Shown here in pieces: positions 17,158 to 25,140 of a DNA stretch of 36,148 nucleotides (positions within the stretch are counted from its first letter, which is position 1; each line of letters opens with the position of its first letter). Source of the stretch: an uncultured Bacilli bacterium (GTDB lineage Bacteria; Bacillota_I; Bacilli_A; RF39; UBA660). The DNA is taken from assembly GCA_947630585.1 (NCBI GenBank), contig CANRIE010000108.1, forward strand, positions 1-36,148. The letters run 5' to 3'. The translations under genes and the position numbers were made by a program. Under the pieces are notes generated by a model that was given only the letters and a program-made list of their open reading frames with translations, ran no database searches and was not told the DNA's origin.

Positions 17158-19002
17158 ATGAAAAAAATAAAAAATATAATATTAATACTTGTAATAATGC
17201 TATTACCAAGTTTAAATGTTAAAGCCTATGATTATGAAATAACAAAATTTGATATTGAAATGGTTGTTAACCCTGATAATTCTTTTGATATAAAAGAAAC
17301 TATTGATACCTATTTTTATATAAAAAAACATGGTATTTATAGAATATTACCTTTAAAAAATGAAGTTAAAAGATTAGATGGGACAACTTCTACTAATCGA
17401 GCCAAAATAACTAATATAAATGTTAATAATCAGTATACAACTTATAAAACAGGTAATGACTTTGAAATTAGAATTGGAAATCCTGATTATGAGTATACTG
17501 GATCATCACAATATGTAATTAGTTATCGATATAATATAGGAAATGATAAAAATAAGTATTTTGATGAATTATATTACAATTTAGTTGGTACAAGATGGGA
17601 TGATACAACGATTTCTAATGTAACTTTTAAAATAACAATGCCTAAAAGTTTTGATAAAAGTAAATTAGGATTTTCAGCAGGTTCTTATGGGACGATAGGA
17701 ACAAGAAAAGTTAACTATCAAGTAAATGGAAATGTTATAACAGGAAGTTATAATGGTACTTTAAATCCTCGTGAAGGATTAACAATAAGATTGGAACTAC
17801 CTGATGGTTATTTTATCAAGCAAAACACTGATATAAAATATTTAATATGTTTTATATTTCCTATTATTATGTTAATAATATCAGGATTTATTTGGTATAT
17901 ATATGGTCGTGATGATAAGGTAGTTGAAACTATAGAATTTTATCCACCAGAAGGTAGAAATAGTTTAGAAATAGGTTTTCTTTATAAAGGAAAAGCTAAC
18001 AAAATTGATGTGATTTCTTTATTAATATATCTTGCTAATAAGGGTTATATCAAAATTCAAGAATATCAAGAAAAGAAAATGTTTTTTAAAGTAGATACTT
18101 TTAAAATTATTAAATTAAAAGAGTATAATGGCAATAATAAGGAAGAAAAATTATTCTTAGAAGGTCTATTTAAAAAATCTAAAACTGAAAATGGAATTCA
18201 ATATGTAACAAAAGATGATTTATATAATAAGTTTTATAAAACAATAACTAAGATTTTAAATAACGTTAATTCAAAAGAAAATAAAAATTTAATTTATGAA
18301 AAGAAAACTAAATTGTCATTTATAATAATTTTATTTTATATTATATCTATATTATTATCTTTTATTCCGTTTATAGATACTTATACGTTAGAAATTGAAT
18401 TTATATGTTCGGCACTGCCTATGGGAGCGGGAATGTATTGTTTAGCATTTGTAATAACTAAAGATAATATAAGAATAAGGGCTAAGATTAATGCAAGTTG
18501 TATATATATTTCTGAAATATTAGCAGGATTATCACTTGCAGTAATGCACTTAGGTGAATTGCCCGAATTTATTTTTATATTTATAATTGGTCATCTTTCA
18601 GCATTTGGTATAATTATATTTTATACTTTATTAGATAAAAGAAATAAATATGGAACTGAAATATTAGGAAAAATAAAAGGATTTAAGACTTTCTTAGAAA
18701 CAGCTGAAAAAGACAAATTAGAATCATTAGTATTAGAAAATCCAACTTATTTTTATGATATTTTACCATTTACTTATGTTCTTAGAGTATCAGATAAATG
18801 GATAAAGAAATTTGAAAGTATTTCAATGGAAGCTCCTAATTGGTATGATAGTAATAGTGCTTTTGATATAATAAGATTTAATACTTTCATCCATACTACT
18901 ATGATTGTTGCTTCAAGTACAATATCTTCAAGTTCTGGTGGCTCATCAGGAGGAGGATCATCAGGAGGTGGCTCTGGAGGTGGAGGCGGCGGCTCATGGT
19001 AA
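17158..19002 (+). CDS. DUF2207 membrane protein with one ectodomain
   Basis: This 614-residue protein has the standard DUF2207 plan: signal peptide (1-24), one ectodomain (about 25-220, with KHGIYRILPL and DELYYNLVGT), a membrane helix (about 228-246) and a cytosolic segment with FYPPEGRNSLEIGFLYKG. Further helices lie around 385-500, followed by the GFKTFLETAEKDKLE...YFYDILPFTYVL block and a Ser/Gly tail ending GGGGGGSW. It starts 12 bases after the previous gene with AGAAAGGAG upstream. It is the last gene of the lemA operon before a terminator. The identical Gly-rich end in all three paralogues suggests the tail matters, perhaps for surface exposure or interaction (inference). Confidence 0.88.
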   Translation: MKKIKNIILILVIMLLPSLNVKAYDYEITKFDIEMVVNPDNSFDIKETIDTYFYIKKHGIYRILPLKNEVKRLDGTTSTNRAKITNINVNNQYTTYKTGNDFEIRIGNPDYEYTGSSQYVISYRYNIGNDKNKYFDELYYNLVGTRWDDTTISNVTFKITMPKSFDKSKLGFSAGSYGTIGTRKVNYQVNGNVITGSYNGTLNPREGLTIRLELPDGYFIKQNTDIKYLICFIFPIIMLIISGFIWYIYGRDDKVVETIEFYPPEGRNSLEIGFLYKGKANKIDVISLLIYLANKGYIKIQEYQEKKMFFKVDTFKIIKLKEYNGNNKEEKLFLEGLFKKSKTENGIQYVTKDDLYNKFYKTITKILNNVNSKENKNLIYEKKTKLSFIIILFYIISILLSFIPFIDTYTLEIEFICSALPMGAGMYCLAFVITKDNIRIRAKINASCIYISEILAGLSLAVMHLGELPEFIFIFIIGHLSAFGIIIFYTLLDKRNKYGTEILGKIKGFKTFLETAEKDKLESLVLENPTYFYDILPFTYVLRVSDKWIKKFESISMEAPNWYDSNSAFDIIRFNTFIHTTMIVASSTISSSSGGSSGGGSSGGGSGGGGGGSW

Positions 19003-19073
19003 CTTTTAAAAGGAAAATTGTAATTTGTTGTTTTAACTTTAAGGTCGAATCCTCATTTAAGAGATAAAACATA

Positions 19074-19110
19074 AAAGAGAAAGTTCCAATTTAGCTTTCT
19101 CTTTATTTTA
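19074..19110. terminator. Terminator between the DUF2207 operon and the convergent carD operon
   Basis: AAAGAGAAAG (19074-19083) pairs perfectly with CTTTCTCTTT (19095-19104) across an 11-nt loop, followed by ATTTTA. It overlaps the stop codon of the minus-strand gene. A-rich DNA on the left side allows it to work on both strands. Confidence 0.75.
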
Positions 19111-19321
19111 CTCGTCTTTTATTTAAGTCTAAACCTAATAATTCTAACTTTATAATAACTTGTTTAATTTCAGAATCAATAAGTCCAATTGATTTTAAAT
19201 TCTTACGATTTAAAACCCATAAATCATTAATTTTTAATATATTATTTTCTTTAAATAAATTAGTAATTTTATCATTTAAGTTTAAATAACTAATATCTTC
19301 ATCCAAATATTTACTACGCAT
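19103..19321 (-). CDS. Small RpoA-CTD-like helix-hairpin-helix protein
   Basis: This 72-residue protein resembles the C-terminal domain of RNA polymerase alpha subunit, with a short helical domain ending NDLWVLNRKNLKSIGLIDSE and a C-terminal KLELLGLDL helix. Alpha-CTD binds UP-element DNA and activators; here there is no N-terminal assembly domain, so it cannot replace RpoA. The start is ATG 19321 on the minus strand, with AAGAGGG eight bases upstream; the longer frame back to 19354 would overlap carD. It begins one base after the carD stop, so the two are translationally coupled. Fold assignment is by pattern; a DNA-binding or polymerase-modulating role is inferred. Confidence 0.55.
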   Translation of the reverse strand: MRSKYLDEDISYLNLNDKITNLFKENNILKINDLWVLNRKNLKSIGLIDSEIKQVIIKLELLGLDLNKRRVK

Positions 19322-19322
19322 T

Positions 19323-19805
19323 TTAAAGACCCTCTTGAAGTTTATTAAAAACATATTCTTCCATTTCTGAGTAACTCATTGAAAGAACAACTGATAACTC
19401 TGGAAATAAATATTTTTCAGCTAGTTCCATATAATTCTTATCTTTATCACTTATTTTCCGTTTATGATCAACACGATTTTTATTTCTTAAATAAGTAGTT
19501 TTAATAACTTTAAGTAAATCTTCGTGAGTACCTTCAGCTAATAATCTCTTATATTCACTTTCAATTAACTTATCATCAATTGCGATAATATCTAAACTAT
19601 TAATACTATCAACAATTTTTCGTCCTTCATCTAAACTTATTAAACTTCTAATGGAAGGATTATTAACTGGAATACTTAACTTTAAAGAATTATCATTAAT
19701 TGGTACTAATATATAATAATCAGTATCATTCATATATTTTTCTTTAATGTTTTCAACTTGACAGACATCCTTTAAATATATTACATAATCTCCAACATTA
19801 TACAT
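19323..19805 (-). CDS. CarD family transcriptional regulator
   Basis: CarD-type regulators bind the RNA polymerase beta subunit through an N-terminal Tudor-like RID domain and stabilise open promoter complexes. The 160-residue sequence begins MYNVGDYVIYLKDVCQVENI, the typical RID opening, followed by a TRCF-like beta segment (YYILVPINDNSLKLSIPV). A helical C-terminal domain (about 75-160) contains LLKVIKTTYLRNK. The start is ATG 19805 (minus), with AGGAGG six bases upstream; nine further codons upstream lack a ribosome binding site. It heads a two-gene unit with the RpoA-CTD-like gene. Confidence 0.9.
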   Translation of the reverse strand: MYNVGDYVIYLKDVCQVENIKEKYMNDTDYYILVPINDNSLKLSIPVNNPSIRSLISLDEGRKIVDSINSLDIIAIDDKLIESEYKRLLAEGTHEDLLKVIKTTYLRNKNRVDHKRKISDKDKNYMELAEKYLFPELSVVLSMSYSEMEEYVFNKLQEGL

Positions 19806-19852
19806 TGTTAACCTCCTAAATAAGACTATCACTAGTGCTTTTTAACAACCTT

Positions 19853-19882
19853 ATTATAACACTTTTTAAGAAAAAATGTAAG
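19853..19882 (-). promoter_or_regulatory. Promoter of the carD unit
   Basis: On the minus strand TATAAT (complement of 19858-19853) has CTTACA about 18 bp upstream, a 4/6 match to TTGACA. It lies about 47 bp before the carD ATG. Confidence 0.5.
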
Positions 19883-19908
19883 TAAAAATTTGAAAAAGTG
19901 ACTAAAAA

Positions 19909-19937
19909 AACTATTATTTCAATAGTTATTTTCTCTT
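19909..19937 (-). terminator. Hairpin at the end of the clpP remnant
   Basis: AACTATT (19909-19915) pairs with AATAGTT (19921-19927) around a 5-nt loop; the A run at 19904-19910 becomes a U-tract on the minus strand. It corresponds to the terminator found at the end of the intact clpP copy. Confidence 0.5.
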
Positions 19938-20123
19938 ATCAAAAAGTTTATCAATTAATCCATATTCTAAAGCTTCTTTACTATCTAAGAAATAATCACG
20001 TTTGGTGTCTTTAGTTATTTCTTTAATACTTTTTCTGGTGTTTAGAGATAGAATTGTATTTAGTTTTTCTTTCAATTTCAAAATTCTTTCAGCAACAATC
20101 TTAATCCACGTTGCTTGACATTG
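19926..20123 (-). pseudogene. Remnant copy of the clpP 3' end
   Basis: The minus strand of 19926-20123 aligns without gaps to 21009-21206, the 3' third of the intact clpP gene, with about 16 differences in 198 positions (hand count). It would encode the last 65 or so ClpP residues, including the Asp of the catalytic triad but not the Ser or His, and keeps the stop codon and a hairpin. It has no start codon. Several differences change residues (Glu to Trp, Gly to Arg), as expected for a decaying copy. Similarity stops abruptly at about 20123. Confidence 0.9.
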
Positions 20124-20179
20124 CTTATGTAAAAAAACATTTTTTTTCTTTTTAAGTAGTAGTAAAACTAATAAAAAAA

Positions 20180-20188
20180 TGTTAAAAT
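20180..20188 (+). promoter_or_regulatory. Extended -10 of the lipoprotein gene
   Basis: TGTTAAAAT (20180-20188) fits TGn plus TAAAAT, 23 bp before the ATG. No good -35 is visible. Confidence 0.45.
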
Positions 20189-20211
20189 AGCATCGAAAGG
20201 AGATAGATTAA

Positions 20212-20961
20212 ATGAAAAAAAATAAAATAATAAGAGTTTTAGGTATAATAGTTATGGTTTTATTGGTTGGAGTTGGCTGCGATAAAAACGATATAAACGA
20301 TATACTTAATAATATATATGATTCAGATAATAGTAATAGTGATTCAAATACGCAAAATACTAGTAATGATTTAGAAAAATTAAAAGAAATTTTGAAACAA
20401 GATGCCTTTGGAAATTTTGATCAAAGTGTTGAAAATTATTTTGAAGGATATTTGGGACCTATTGTTGACGTAATGGTAAAAAATAATTTTACAACTATAG
20501 AAACTTTAAAAGTTGAAGATTTAACTGAAGAAGATATTGCAGAAATAATTTGTTTAACTGTTGATTATAAAATGACAAGTATATATCCACATTATGAAGG
20601 GCAAGAAAAAATTAATTATCCAAAAAGTGATGTAGCTGAAATTGTTAAAAAATATTTTAATATTGATGATTATAGTTTTTCTAAATTTACAAATTCCAAA
20701 GAGTATGAATGGTCAGATAGTAGTATTAATTTAGAAACAGATGGAACACTTGTATGCACGAAAAGATATGCTTCTCAGACAATTGAAGTAACAGATGTTA
20801 CTTATAATCAAGATACTCAAAAAGTATTGGTAGATATTGATGCAATCAATCCTGGGCAAGCTGGTGCTTCTAATATAGATTTTGCTGGAACTATTGAATT
20901 AAAGTATAATGATGGTAACTTTAATGTTATTAGTTTAAATTTTGAAAATGTCACAAATTAA
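20212..20961 (+). CDS. Putative lipoprotein of unknown function
   Basis: The 249-residue protein has a basic N-terminus, a hydrophobic segment (about 8-22) and a Cys at 23 in LVGVGCDK, consistent with a lipobox, although the -3 residue is Gly rather than Leu. An Asn/Asp/Ser-rich linker (about 24-50) is followed by an acidic helical part (about 52-135) and a beta-rich part to the end. I recognise no family. AAAGGAG lies 8 bases before the ATG. The gene sits between two same-orientation copies of the clpP 3' end and is transcribed against them, so it looks like an inserted or duplication-trapped cassette. Lgt (10208) would be the modifying enzyme. Confidence 0.7.
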   Translation: MKKNKIIRVLGIIVMVLLVGVGCDKNDINDILNNIYDSDNSNSDSNTQNTSNDLEKLKEILKQDAFGNFDQSVENYFEGYLGPIVDVMVKNNFTTIETLKVEDLTEEDIAEIICLTVDYKMTSIYPHYEGQEKINYPKSDVAEIVKKYFNIDDYSFSKFTNSKEYEWSDSSINLETDGTLVCTKRYASQTIEVTDVTYNQDTQKVLVDIDAINPGQAGASNIDFAGTIELKYNDGNFNVISLNFENVTN

Positions 20962-20975
20962 AAATTTAATAATAT

Positions 20976-21018
20976 AAAAAAAATAACTATTGGATTAGTT
21001 TCTAATAGTTATTTTCTT
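20976..21018. terminator. Bidirectional terminator between the lipoprotein gene and clpP
   Basis: AAAATAACTATT (20980-20991) pairs perfectly with AATAGTTATTTT (21004-21015) around a 12-nt loop. It overlaps the clpP stop codon (minus, 21009-21011), with U-tract potential on both strands. Confidence 0.75.
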
Positions 21019-21590
21019 TTATCAAGGATTTTATCAATTAATCCATATTCTAAAGCTTCTTTACTATCCAAGAAATAATCACGTTCGGTGTCTTTAGTTA
21101 TTTCTTTAATACTTTTTCCGGTGTTTTCTGATAGAATGGTATTTAGTTTTTCTTTCAATTTCAAAATTCTTTCAGCGACAATCTTAATCTCGGTTGCTTG
21201 ACCTTGAACACCACCTAGGGGTTGATGAATCATAACTTCTGCATTCGGCAAGATATAACGTTTACCTTTTTTACCACAAGAAAGCAGGAAAGCTCCCATT
21301 GAGGCTGCCATTCCAATACAAATTGTTGAAACATCACTTTTAATAAAATTCATGGTATCCATAATAGCCATTCCTGCTGTAATCGAGCCACCTGGTGAAT
21401 TAATATATAAACTAATATCATCATGATTAATTGAATCTAAATACAAAAGTTCGGATACAATTATATTAGATAAATTATCATCAATTTCTCCACTTAATAA
21501 AATAATTCTATCTTTAAGTAATCTTGAAAAAATATCATAACTACGTTCTCCGTTAGTTTCTTTATCGACAATCACTGGTACTAAACTCAT
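21009..21590 (-). CDS. clpP: ATP-dependent Clp protease proteolytic subunit
   Basis: ClpP forms the barrel-shaped serine peptidase that degrades proteins fed by ClpC/ClpX-type ATPases. The 193-residue length is standard and the triad is intact: Ser97 in GMAASMGAF, His122 in VMIHQPLGG and Asp171 in ERDYFLD. The N-terminus ([20 protein letters not shown]) fits the mature form with little or no propeptide. AGGTGAT precedes the ATG at 21590. No CtsR-type heptameric direct repeats are seen upstream. A 198-bp copy of its 3' end lies 1,083 bp away on the same strand. Confidence 0.97.
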   Translation of the reverse strand: MSLVPVIVDKETNGERSYDIFSRLLKDRIILLSGEIDDNLSNIIVSELLYLDSINHDDISLYINSPGGSITAGMAIMDTMNFIKSDVSTICIGMAASMGAFLLSCGKKGKRYILPNAEVMIHQPLGGVQGQATEIKIVAERILKLKEKLNTILSENTGKSIKEITKDTERDYFLDSKEALEYGLIDKILDKRK

Positions 21591-21754
21591 TTTATCACCT
21601 ATAACTAGGTTATGTAAGAAAGATAATTTTATACCTAAAAATGTAAATAGTATTGTATAAAAAAATTAAATAATTTATAATATTAAAACATTGTTAAAGA
21701 AGTAGTTAGTTGACATTATAGATAACAAATTTAATAAATCTAATTGATTTTTAA

Positions 21755-21783
21755 TTTACTTCTTAAAAATTACATGATATACT
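21755..21783 (+). promoter_or_regulatory. Promoter of the nucleoside kinase-gap unit
   Basis: TTTACT (21755-21760), 17-bp spacer, TATACT (21778-21783), which also carries an extended TGA just before the -10. It ends 23 bp before the ATG. A second -35-like TTGACA at 21710 has only a poor -10 downstream. Confidence 0.6.
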
Positions 21784-21806
21784 TATAGTATGGTTGGAGG
21801 ATAGAT

Positions 21807-23462
21807 ATGTTAGAAAGTATAAAAGTGTGGGTATTTGATAAGGAAACAATAGTTAAGAAAGGAATAACTTTACTTGAACTTAGTAAAATGTATGATGAAT
21901 TATTTTTACATAAGATTATTGTTGCTAAGGTAGATTCTGAATATCATGAATTAAATGATACAATTAATAAGCCATGTCATATTGAGTTTTATGATTTATC
22001 ATCTAGTTTTGCTAATCGAGTTTATTTAAATGGATTAGTTTTCTTAGTTAATTATTGTTTTCAAGAATTATTTAAAAAGAAAGGTTACTTATTAACAAGA
22101 CATTCAGCTGATAAAGGATTGTATATTGAAGCAACTTGCAATTTAACAAGAGAAATGGTATATGATTTAGAGAATAAAATGAATGAAGTAGTTAGAGATA
22201 ATTTAAAAATTCATAAAGTAACAATTTTAAGAGATGATGCCATTGCTTATTTTAATGAAATAGGTGATTATAAAAAATCAGGATTACTTGGTTATATGAC
22301 TAATACGTATGTTAATTTATACAGAATGGGAAATAGTTACAACTATATGTTTAGTTTAATGCCAAGTGAGACATCATCTTTGAATGAATTTAAATTAACT
22401 TATTTAAATGAAGAGGGATTTATTTTAAGATATCCAACTCCTTATAGTGGGGCTGAAATACCAAGATATAAACATCATGCTAAGTTATTTGAAGTATTTA
22501 ATGATTCTAAAGATATGTGTCGTCTTATGAATTTAGAAACATCAGTTGATTTAAATAATATTATAACAACTGGGAAAATTGGTGATTTAATTAAAATAAC
22601 TGAAACTTTATATAGTAACCGACTTTTAAATATAGCTAAGAAGATTGCTAGTGATAAAAAAGTAAAAATTGTTCTAATAGCAGGACCATCTTCAAGTGGT
22701 AAAACAACAACAACTAAGAAATTATCAATGTATTTAAGAAGTTTTGGATTAAAACCAGAAGTAATTTCCATGGATGATTTCTTTGTCGAAAGAGATGATA
22801 CTCCAAAAAAAGCAAATGGAGAATACGACTTTGAATGTTTAGAAGCTGTTGATATTAAGTTATTTAATAATACAATGGATAAGTTGTTGAAGGGTGAAAG
22901 TGTTGTATTACCAGTATTTAATTTTGTAACTGGGAAAAAAGAATTTGATAAAGCTAATGAAATGCAACTTGATAAAAATGAAATTTTGTTAATTGAAGGT
23001 ATTCATTGTTTAAATCCAACAATTTTAGCAAATATTGATTCAGGAAGAAAGATGAAGATTTATTTATCGGCTTTAACGGAGATTAATATTGATAAGGATA
23101 ATCGGATTCCAACAACAGATAATAGATTAATTAGAAGAATTGTAAGAGATTATTATACAAGAGGTTATACACCTGAAGAGACTTTAGGATTATGGAGTAG
23201 TGTTCGCGAAGGGGAAGAAAAACATATATTCCCATTCCAAGATGAAGCAGATATTACTTTAAATACGGGGTTAGTTTATGAATTACCAGTTTTAAAAGTA
23301 TATGCTATGCCACTTCTTTATACTGTAAAACCCGATAGTCCTTATTATGAAGATGCTAAAAGACTTATTAGACTTTTAGATTTATTCTTGCCAGTTCCAA
23401 GTGAAGAAGTTCCTAACGATTCAATTTTAAGAGAATTTATTAGACATAGTTACTTTGATTAA
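21807..23462 (+). CDS. Uridine kinase-like nucleoside kinase with N-terminal TGS/ThrRS-like region
   Basis: The 551-residue protein combines an N-terminal TGS-like segment (about 1-65) and a ThrRS editing-like segment (about 70-190, with RHSADKGLYIEA and DDAIAYFNEIGDYKKSGLL) with a C-terminal phosphoribulokinase/uridine kinase domain. The kinase has Walker A AGPSSSGKTTT near residue 291, SMDDFFVERDDTP near 315, and LLIEGIHCLNP near 393. Such proteins are annotated as nucleoside kinases phosphorylating uridine or related nucleosides; the role of the tRNA-synthetase-like front half is unknown. GGAGG lies six bases or so before ATG 21807. gap follows 44 bases after its stop. Confidence 0.9.
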   Translation: MLESIKVWVFDKETIVKKGITLLELSKMYDELFLHKIIVAKVDSEYHELNDTINKPCHIEFYDLSSSFANRVYLNGLVFLVNYCFQELFKKKGYLLTRHSADKGLYIEATCNLTREMVYDLENKMNEVVRDNLKIHKVTILRDDAIAYFNEIGDYKKSGLLGYMTNTYVNLYRMGNSYNYMFSLMPSETSSLNEFKLTYLNEEGFILRYPTPYSGAEIPRYKHHAKLFEVFNDSKDMCRLMNLETSVDLNNIITTGKIGDLIKITETLYSNRLLNIAKKIASDKKVKIVLIAGPSSSGKTTTTKKLSMYLRSFGLKPEVISMDDFFVERDDTPKKANGEYDFECLEAVDIKLFNNTMDKLLKGESVVLPVFNFVTGKKEFDKANEMQLDKNEILLIEGIHCLNPTILANIDSGRKMKIYLSALTEINIDKDNRIPTTDNRLIRRIVRDYYTRGYTPEETLGLWSSVREGEEKHIFPFQDEADITLNTGLVYELPVLKVYAMPLLYTVKPDSPYYEDAKRLIRLLDLFLPVPSEEVPNDSILREFIRHSYFD

Positions 23463-23506
23463 AATAAAAAATAATGGAGAAATTAATAAAGAAAGGAATG
23501 ATAAAA

Positions 23507-24514
23507 ATGAAAGTAGCCATTAATGGATTTGGTCGAATTGGTCGACTAGTTTATAGAATTATGAATGAGGAGTATCCTAATTTGGAGGTTGTTGCAATCA
23601 ATGATTTAACTGATGCAGAACAACTTGCTTATTTGTTAAAGTATGATACGAATCATAGAAATTACAGGATAAATGATATTTCATTTGATGATGAGAATAT
23701 TATTGTTGGAGATAAGAAGGTTCGAGTTTTAGCAGAGAAAGACCCTAGTTTATTACCTTGGAAAGATATGGGAGTTGATTTAGTATTTGAATGTACTGGT
23801 CATTTTACAAGTTATGATAAAGCTGTTGCTCATATTAAGGCAGGAGCAAAACATGTAATTGTATCAGCTCCATGTAAGGGCGATGTTAAAACTATCGTTT
23901 ATAATGTTAATAATGAAATTTTAACAGGAGATGAAGATGTTATATCAGCTGCAAGTTGTACAACTAATTGTCTTGCCCCAGTTTTAGATATTATAGAACG
24001 TGAATATGGAATAGAGTCTGGTTATATGACAACAGTTCATGCTTATACTAATGACCAAGTAACACTTGATGTTGCTCATAAAAAAGGAATTAATGCAAGA
24101 CGTGGTAGAGCTTGTGCAGCAAATATTGTCCCAACATCAACTGGGGCTGCATCAGCAATTGGCAATGTTATTCCAAGTTTGAAAGGAAAAATGCAAGGTA
24201 TTGCTTTAAGAGTACCAGTTCCAACTGGATCTGTTGTTGACTTAGTTTTAAAATTAAAGAAGAAAGTAAGTGTTGATGAAATAAATAAAACATTTGAGAG
24301 ACATCAAAATGAAACTATTAGAATTACTTCTGATCCAATTGTTTCAAGTGATGTTATTGGAAGTAGTTATGGAAGTGTCGTTGATGCTTTATCAACAGAT
24401 GTTTTAGAAACTGAAGATGGTGATTTGGTTAAAATTCTTGCTTGGTATGATAATGAAATGGGTTATTCATATCAAATGGTAAGAACTGCTAATTATTTTG
24501 CTAATAAAGATTAA
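23507..24514 (+). CDS. gap: Glyceraldehyde-3-phosphate dehydrogenase, type I
   Basis: GAPDH converts glyceraldehyde-3-phosphate, NAD and phosphate to 1,3-bisphosphoglycerate in glycolysis. The 335-residue protein begins MKVAINGFGRIGR, the Rossmann NAD motif. It has the catalytic Cys in SAASCTTNCLAPV near residue 150, the substrate-binding THAYTNDQ-like segment (TVHAYTNDQ), and the C-terminal WYDNEMGYS. The start is ATG 23507, with AAAGGA nine bases upstream; eleven extra codons upstream are not part of the family. pgk and tpiA do not follow, so the glycolytic genes are scattered. Confidence 0.97.
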   Translation: MKVAINGFGRIGRLVYRIMNEEYPNLEVVAINDLTDAEQLAYLLKYDTNHRNYRINDISFDDENIIVGDKKVRVLAEKDPSLLPWKDMGVDLVFECTGHFTSYDKAVAHIKAGAKHVIVSAPCKGDVKTIVYNVNNEILTGDEDVISAASCTTNCLAPVLDIIEREYGIESGYMTTVHAYTNDQVTLDVAHKKGINARRGRACAANIVPTSTGAASAIGNVIPSLKGKMQGIALRVPVPTGSVVDLVLKLKKKVSVDEINKTFERHQNETIRITSDPIVSSDVIGSSYGSVVDALSTDVLETEDGDLVKILAWYDNEMGYSYQMVRTANYFANKD

Positions 24515-24535
24515 TGAAGAAAGGGTGTAGATAAA

Positions 24536-24970
24536 ATGGAGGGAATTTTGTATTTCATTAGAGACAAAATAAGTGGAACTCATTATTTTATCTATGCCTT
24601 TATTTGTTTTCTTTTCTTATTTGCAATTGTTGGATATTTATTTAAACAAAAATATGCTAAGATTGAGTTTAAATTAGGAACGGGTGGGCAACAAGCAGCT
24701 CCACCTACTAAAAAAGATTTAAAGAAAGCTTCCAAAAATGCTAAAAAGAAGGGGAAAAGCAAAGGTGGTACACCAGCTAATGCTCTACCAGTTAATAATC
24801 AACAACCTGTAGCATTACAGCCTCAAGTTAGTCAAACTCAGACTATTCAACAACCTCAAACGGGTGGTTTACAACAACCAACATCTTTACCTAATTTAAA
24901 TCAAACTACACCGAGCGTCCAAACCTCACCAACCCAAGCAAGTAATGGAATACCAGAAATTATTAAATAA
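24536..24970 (+). CDS. Single-TM protein with Lys-rich linker and Pro/Gln/Thr-rich tail
   Basis: I do not recognise this 144-residue protein. It has a short N-terminus, one membrane helix (about residues 18-36), a Lys-rich basic stretch (about 58-78) that should stay cytosolic, and a low-complexity Gln/Pro/Thr/Ser tail (about 80-140). It starts 21 bases after gap with GAAAGGG upstream, so it is probably cotranscribed. Positive-inside topology places the tail in the cytosol, where it might act as a tether or scaffold (inference). Confidence 0.65.
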   Translation: MEGILYFIRDKISGTHYFIYAFICFLFLFAIVGYLFKQKYAKIEFKLGTGGQQAAPPTKKDLKKASKNAKKKGKSKGGTPANALPVNNQQPVALQPQVSQTQTIQQPQTGGLQQPTSLPNLNQTTPSVQTSPTQASNGIPEIIK

Positions 24971-24973
24971 TTG

Positions 24974-24996
24974 AAGAGTCAATGACTCTTTTTAAT
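24974..24996 (+). terminator. Terminator of the kinase-gap unit
   Basis: AAGAGT (24974-24979) pairs with ACTCTT (24985-24990) around CAATG, followed by TTTAATTTT. Confidence 0.75.
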
Positions 24997-25022
24997 TTTA
25001 TCCATCGTTATAGTGGATAAAA
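24996..25022. repeat. Perfect inverted repeat in the convergent intergenic region
   Basis: TTTTATCCA (24996-25004) and TGGATAAAA (25014-25022) form a 9-bp stem with a 9-nt loop. It follows the gap-unit terminator directly and shares the TATCC/GGATA core with two other hairpins (7778, 25036). Confidence 0.6.
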
Positions 25023-25030
25023 ATTAAATT

Positions 25031-25064
25031 AAAAAAAATATCCCCAATTTTAGTGGATATTTAT
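25031..25064 (-). terminator. Probable terminator of the minus-strand coiled-coil gene
   Basis: AAATATCC (25036-25043) pairs with GGATATTT (25055-25062) over an 11-nt loop; the A run at 25031-25038 gives a U-tract on the minus strand. It lies 77 bp past the stop of the 25141 gene. Confidence 0.6.
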
Positions 25065-25140
25065 TATGAAATAAGTCAAAATATATTATTTAATTTCCTA
25101 TTGTCATAAGTAAATAATATTTTGCAATTTCGAATATAAT

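Noticed and set aside
19043-19052. GGTCGAATCC resembling a tRNA T-loop
   Set aside because: The loop is one base short and flanking bases do not form acceptor, D or anticodon stems; no tRNA can be folded here.
20115-20120. TTGACA at the edge of the clpP remnant as a -35
   Set aside because: No -10 at the right spacing; the lipoprotein gene has an extended -10 further downstream.
22475-22771. Minus-strand open frame inside the nucleoside kinase gene
   Set aside because: It is antisense to a conserved coding region, with no ribosome binding site or family resemblance.
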